This document shows positions 61,947-64,000 of a stretch of 64,000 nucleotides of DNA, piece by piece. The notes beneath the pieces are model-generated. The model searched no databases and was not told the DNA's origin. It saw nothing but the letters and a program-made list of their open reading frames with translations. Position numbers and translations under genes: made by a program. Positions within the stretch are counted from its first letter, which is position 1; each line of letters begins with the position of its first letter. The stretch comes from CBDCXE01 sp965223725 [NCBI: Nitrospinota bacterium] (GTDB taxonomy: Bacteria > Nitrospinota_A > UBA7883): assembly GCA_965223725.1 (NCBI GenBank), contig CBDCXE010000002.1, positions 62,001 to 126,000 of the forward strand. The letters run 5' to 3'.

Positions 61947-62699
61947 TCACTCTGATGGCACATACTCCATGGCGCGGCCGCCCCCAGTCCCTTCGAGCGC
62001 TGGGTTTACACCTTTGCTGGCGGATTCCATCGCTTTGATGGCGAACTGTCTGGCTGTCAATGGAGGTGGAAAATCATGTTCCAGCAACCATTTTTTTCTC
62101 CGTTCATCTGCAGTGTAAGAAGTTGATGTCAGCCCATTACTTCGTACAGTTTTTCTACCAAGTTTAGCCTTATATTTATTCCGTTTGGCCCCGGAGGTTG
62201 GAAACCCATCAACGATATCGGCAATATATTTCCCCCTGCCCAATTCACTATTACGGGCGCGGAATACCCTACCCGCATTATCCAAATCAAAAACACCTTC
62301 TTCCCCATAGGGAATAGAGAAATTGTTGAATTGATCATGCCATTCCAGGTAGACAATGTAACTTCTGTTTAATAAAAATTTTGGCGCGCTTGCAGTAAGG
62401 TCTTTAGGGATATCTATACTATTACCAACAGAGAGTAAACCTTTATGATCGAAATATATTTCTTCAATCTCCATATGGTAAGTTATATCCCAGTCGCCCG
62501 TTATTTGCGTCACAACACCCTTAACAAATGCGTCAGATTCACTGCTTATCAATGGTATGGTTATCGGCCTGGAATAGCTGGTCGCTTCTGATTTCTCGCC
62601 TGGAATGGCAAGGAGTAGGGACGTGGCAACCAGAATGGTTGTCAAAAAACATGGGATAAAATGTGGGTTGTGTCGTCTTCTGATCATCATAACTAACAT
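61947..62699 (-). CDS. Exported protein of unknown function, NTR/OB-like
   Basis: A 250-residue protein with an N-terminal signal (PCFLTTILVATSLLLAIPGEKSEA). The middle, SDAFVKGVVTQITGDWDITYHMEIEEIYFDHKG and LLNRSYIVYLEWHDQFN, resembles secreted OB/NTR-like domains with a lost or absent Cys pair. A Lys/Arg-rich stretch (AKRNKYKAKLGRKTVRS) and a Gly-rich end follow. Start at 62699 is the first Met; 62690 is also possible. No family recognised with confidence. Lies alone between tatC and sat. Confidence 0.5.
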   Translation of the reverse strand: MLVMMIRRRHNPHFIPCFLTTILVATSLLLAIPGEKSEATSYSRPITIPLISSESDAFVKGVVTQITGDWDITYHMEIEEIYFDHKGLLSVGNSIDIPKDLTASAPKFLLNRSYIVYLEWHDQFNNFSIPYGEEGVFDLDNAGRVFRARNSELGRGKYIADIVDGFPTSGAKRNKYKAKLGRKTVRSNGLTSTSYTADERRKKWLLEHDFPPPLTARQFAIKAMESASKGVNPALEGTGGGRAMEYVPSE

Positions 62700-62824
62700 A
62701 CCTCTATTAAATAATTATCCAGCAATCACGCAAGTCTGCAACGGACAATACCATGAATTATATTATATAGGAATAATTATTAATATGCTTTACCTGCGCT
62801 GGGCAGATTCATCACGTAGAGACG

Positions 62825-62867
62825 CAAAAAAGGCCAACCGAAGCCAGCGGGGGCTTTAGTTGGCCTT
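62825..62867 (-). terminator. Rho-independent terminator of sat
   Basis: Minus strand: AAGGCCAAC (62867-62859) and GTTGGCCTT (62838-62830) make a perfect 9-bp stem with a 20-base loop, running into TTTTTTGCG. It begins 17 bp after the sat stop. Confidence 0.92.
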
Positions 62868-62884
62868 GCAGATACTTTTTTAAT

Positions 62885-64000
62885 CTAGCCGGTGGCGCCG
62901 CGGTGCAGTTTGACTTCGACTTTCTCGTCCAGTTCCTGATAATACTTTTGCAATATTTTGAGGACCTCCGGGCGGGAGAACTCTTTCGGTATTTCGCCGC
63001 CTTCCGACAAGGTTTTGCGCAGCATGGTGCCGGACAGCAACAGCCGGTCGTCCTTGCCGTGCGGGCATGTTTTCATGGAGGCCATACCGCCGCAGGCATA
63101 GCAATAGAAAGTCCAGTCGATCTTCAGCGGCTGCAGCTCCAGCGCGTCTTTCGGTATCTGGTCGAATATATCGTGCGCGTCGAACGGGCCGTAATAGTCG
63201 CCCACGCCGGCGTGGTCACGCCCCACCAGCAGATGGGAGCAGCCATAGTTCTGGCGGAACACGGCGTGCAACAGCGCCTCCCGCGGCCCTGCATAGCGCA
63301 TCTCCATCGGATAACCCGCCTGGATCGCCGAGTTCTCAACAAAGTAGTTATCCACCAGCGTGTTAATGGCGTCCACCCGGACCTCCGCCGGGATGTCGCC
63401 CTCCTTGAGCTTGCCCACCAGTTGGTGGATCAGCAGCCCGTCGCAAATCTCGATGGCGATCTTGGCCAGGTATTCATGGGAGCGGTGCATCGGGTTACGC
63501 AGTTGCAGCGCCGCCACTGTGCTCCAGCCCCGCTTCTCGAACTCCGCCCTGGTCTCCGCCGGGCGCATATACACATCCTTGAACGTTTCCGGATAAAAAC
63601 TCTCCGACAACACCCGTACGGGGCCGGCCAGGTTCACATCGCCCTGAGCCATAACTTTTTCCACACCCGGATGCTCCGACTCTGTTGTCTTGAATATGGC
63701 CATGCATTCGTGCGCCTTGTCGATGCAATACTTCTCTGTGACGGTCATCGTGCCCATGATCTCGTCCGAGTCGTCATCCACCAGCGCCACATTCTCGCCC
63801 TCCTTGATCGATTCCGCCTGTTCGGTGGAGGTGGAGAGGGTGATCGGGATCGGCCAGAACAGGCCAGAGGCGGTCTTGAATCCGTCGCATACCCCTTGCC
63901 AGTCGCTATGGGTCATAAACCCGTCCAACGGAGTGAACGCGCCGATGCCCAGCATGATTAAATCGGACGTCTCCCGCGATGTCATACGCACCTGGGTCAG
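62885..64000 (-). CDS. sat: Sulfate adenylyltransferase (ATP sulfurylase), 5' end outside the window
   Basis: The visible part has 371 codons; the frame is open to the right edge ([20 protein letters not shown]), so the first about 30 codons are missing. Motifs: [11 protein letters not shown], the active-site [15 protein letters not shown] and [13 protein letters not shown]. Near the end [16 protein letters not shown] carries three Cys and a His, a zinc-type motif seen in Sat of sulfur-metabolising bacteria. No APS-kinase domain follows. Sat activates sulfate to APS, or runs in reverse in sulfur oxidisers. Followed by a strong terminator, so it ends its transcript. Confidence 0.95.
   Translation of the reverse strand: MTQVRMTSRETSDLIMLGIGAFTPLDGFMTHSDWQGVCDGFKTASGLFWPIPITLSTSTEQAESIKEGENVALVDDDSDEIMGTMTVTEKYCIDKAHECMAIFKTTESEHPGVEKVMAQGDVNLAGPVRVLSESFYPETFKDVYMRPAETRAEFEKRGWSTVAALQLRNPMHRSHEYLAKIAIEICDGLLIHQLVGKLKEGDIPAEVRVDAINTLVDNYFVENSAIQAGYPMEMRYAGPREALLHAVFRQNYGCSHLLVGRDHAGVGDYYGPFDAHDIFDQIPKDALELQPLKIDWTFYCYACGGMASMKTCPHGKDDRLLLSGTMLRKTLSEGGEIPKEFSRPEVLKILQKYYQELDEKVEVKLHRGATG

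Overview
The window is bacterial and comes from a Gram-negative organism: it encodes an LptD outer-membrane assembly protein, TatC, BepA-like M48 proteases and several exported proteins with signal peptides. An MglA-type GTPase, a PilB-like ATPase, a Na+-pump decarboxylase (OadB/OadG) and an ATP sulfurylase with a Cys-rich zinc-type motif suggest a motile or twitching organism with anaerobic or sulfur-based energy metabolism, of the delta-proteobacterial or a comparable deep lineage. This is inference; no rRNA gene is present to fix the taxonomy.

Layout. 1-600: Fe-S assembly genes (mrp start, nfu). 968-1582: a higBA toxin-antitoxin pair with a clear promoter and operator. 1616-3464: a frameshifted SUMF1-type protein and a HmuY-like protein. 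3609-11046: the str/S10 operon on the minus strand, rpsL-rpsG-fusA-tuf-rpsJ-rplC-rplD-rplW-rplB-rpsS, with a near-consensus promoter; it stops after rpsS, without rplV and the genes that normally follow. 11164-14142: an AlgI/AlgJ-like O-acetylation pair (algI frameshifted), then tRNA-Ser(CGA). 14370-18499: a PleD-like response regulator/GGDEF protein, an OleD-like reductase, a lipoprotein, a CI-like regulator and a long AT-rich gene-free stretch. 18500-22315: xseB-ispA-clpX-like-rimI operon, then panB. 22383-29724: a beta-helix/FG-GAP protein with 300-bp repeats, a DUF2111-like protein, oadG, oadB, a secreted S74 intramolecular-chaperone protein and a protein with an unusual 13-residue repeat. 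29925-36812: M48/LysM protease, ftsY, queA, an MglA GTPase coupled to a receiver-TPR protein, a divergent STAS protein, and uppP.

37510-50117 is a Mu-like head/tail gene block: DUF2730-like, gp26-like, small and large terminase, DUF935 portal, protease with nested scaffold, decoration protein, gpT capsid, DUF1320, DUF1834 and a tail-hub-like protein. No transposase, tail-tube or tape-measure gene is present. Terminase and portal are frameshifted, and one tail gene is split by a 1230-bp IS3-family element (IS407-like) with a 4-bp target duplication, so the block is probably a dead prophage remnant.

50149-64000 returns to chromosomal genes: an FMN-binding glutamate-synthase-family protein, lptD, an exported thioredoxin, a PilB/GspE ATPase fused to a cNMP-type domain, clpB, pyrF, tatC, an exported protein and the 3' part of sat with a strong terminator.

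Two themes cross the window. Six apparent frameshifts (near 2197, 12176, 40035, 41259, 41691 and 55122), at least five at short homopolymers, make sequencing error a serious alternative to true gene decay. A 9-nt tandem repeat with an identical 30-nt edge occurs twice in opposite orientation (37014-37094 and 60166-60219), pointing to a dispersed repeat family. The most promising biology is the MglA/receiver-TPR/STAS cluster, the 13-residue-repeat protein and the PilB-cNMP fusion.
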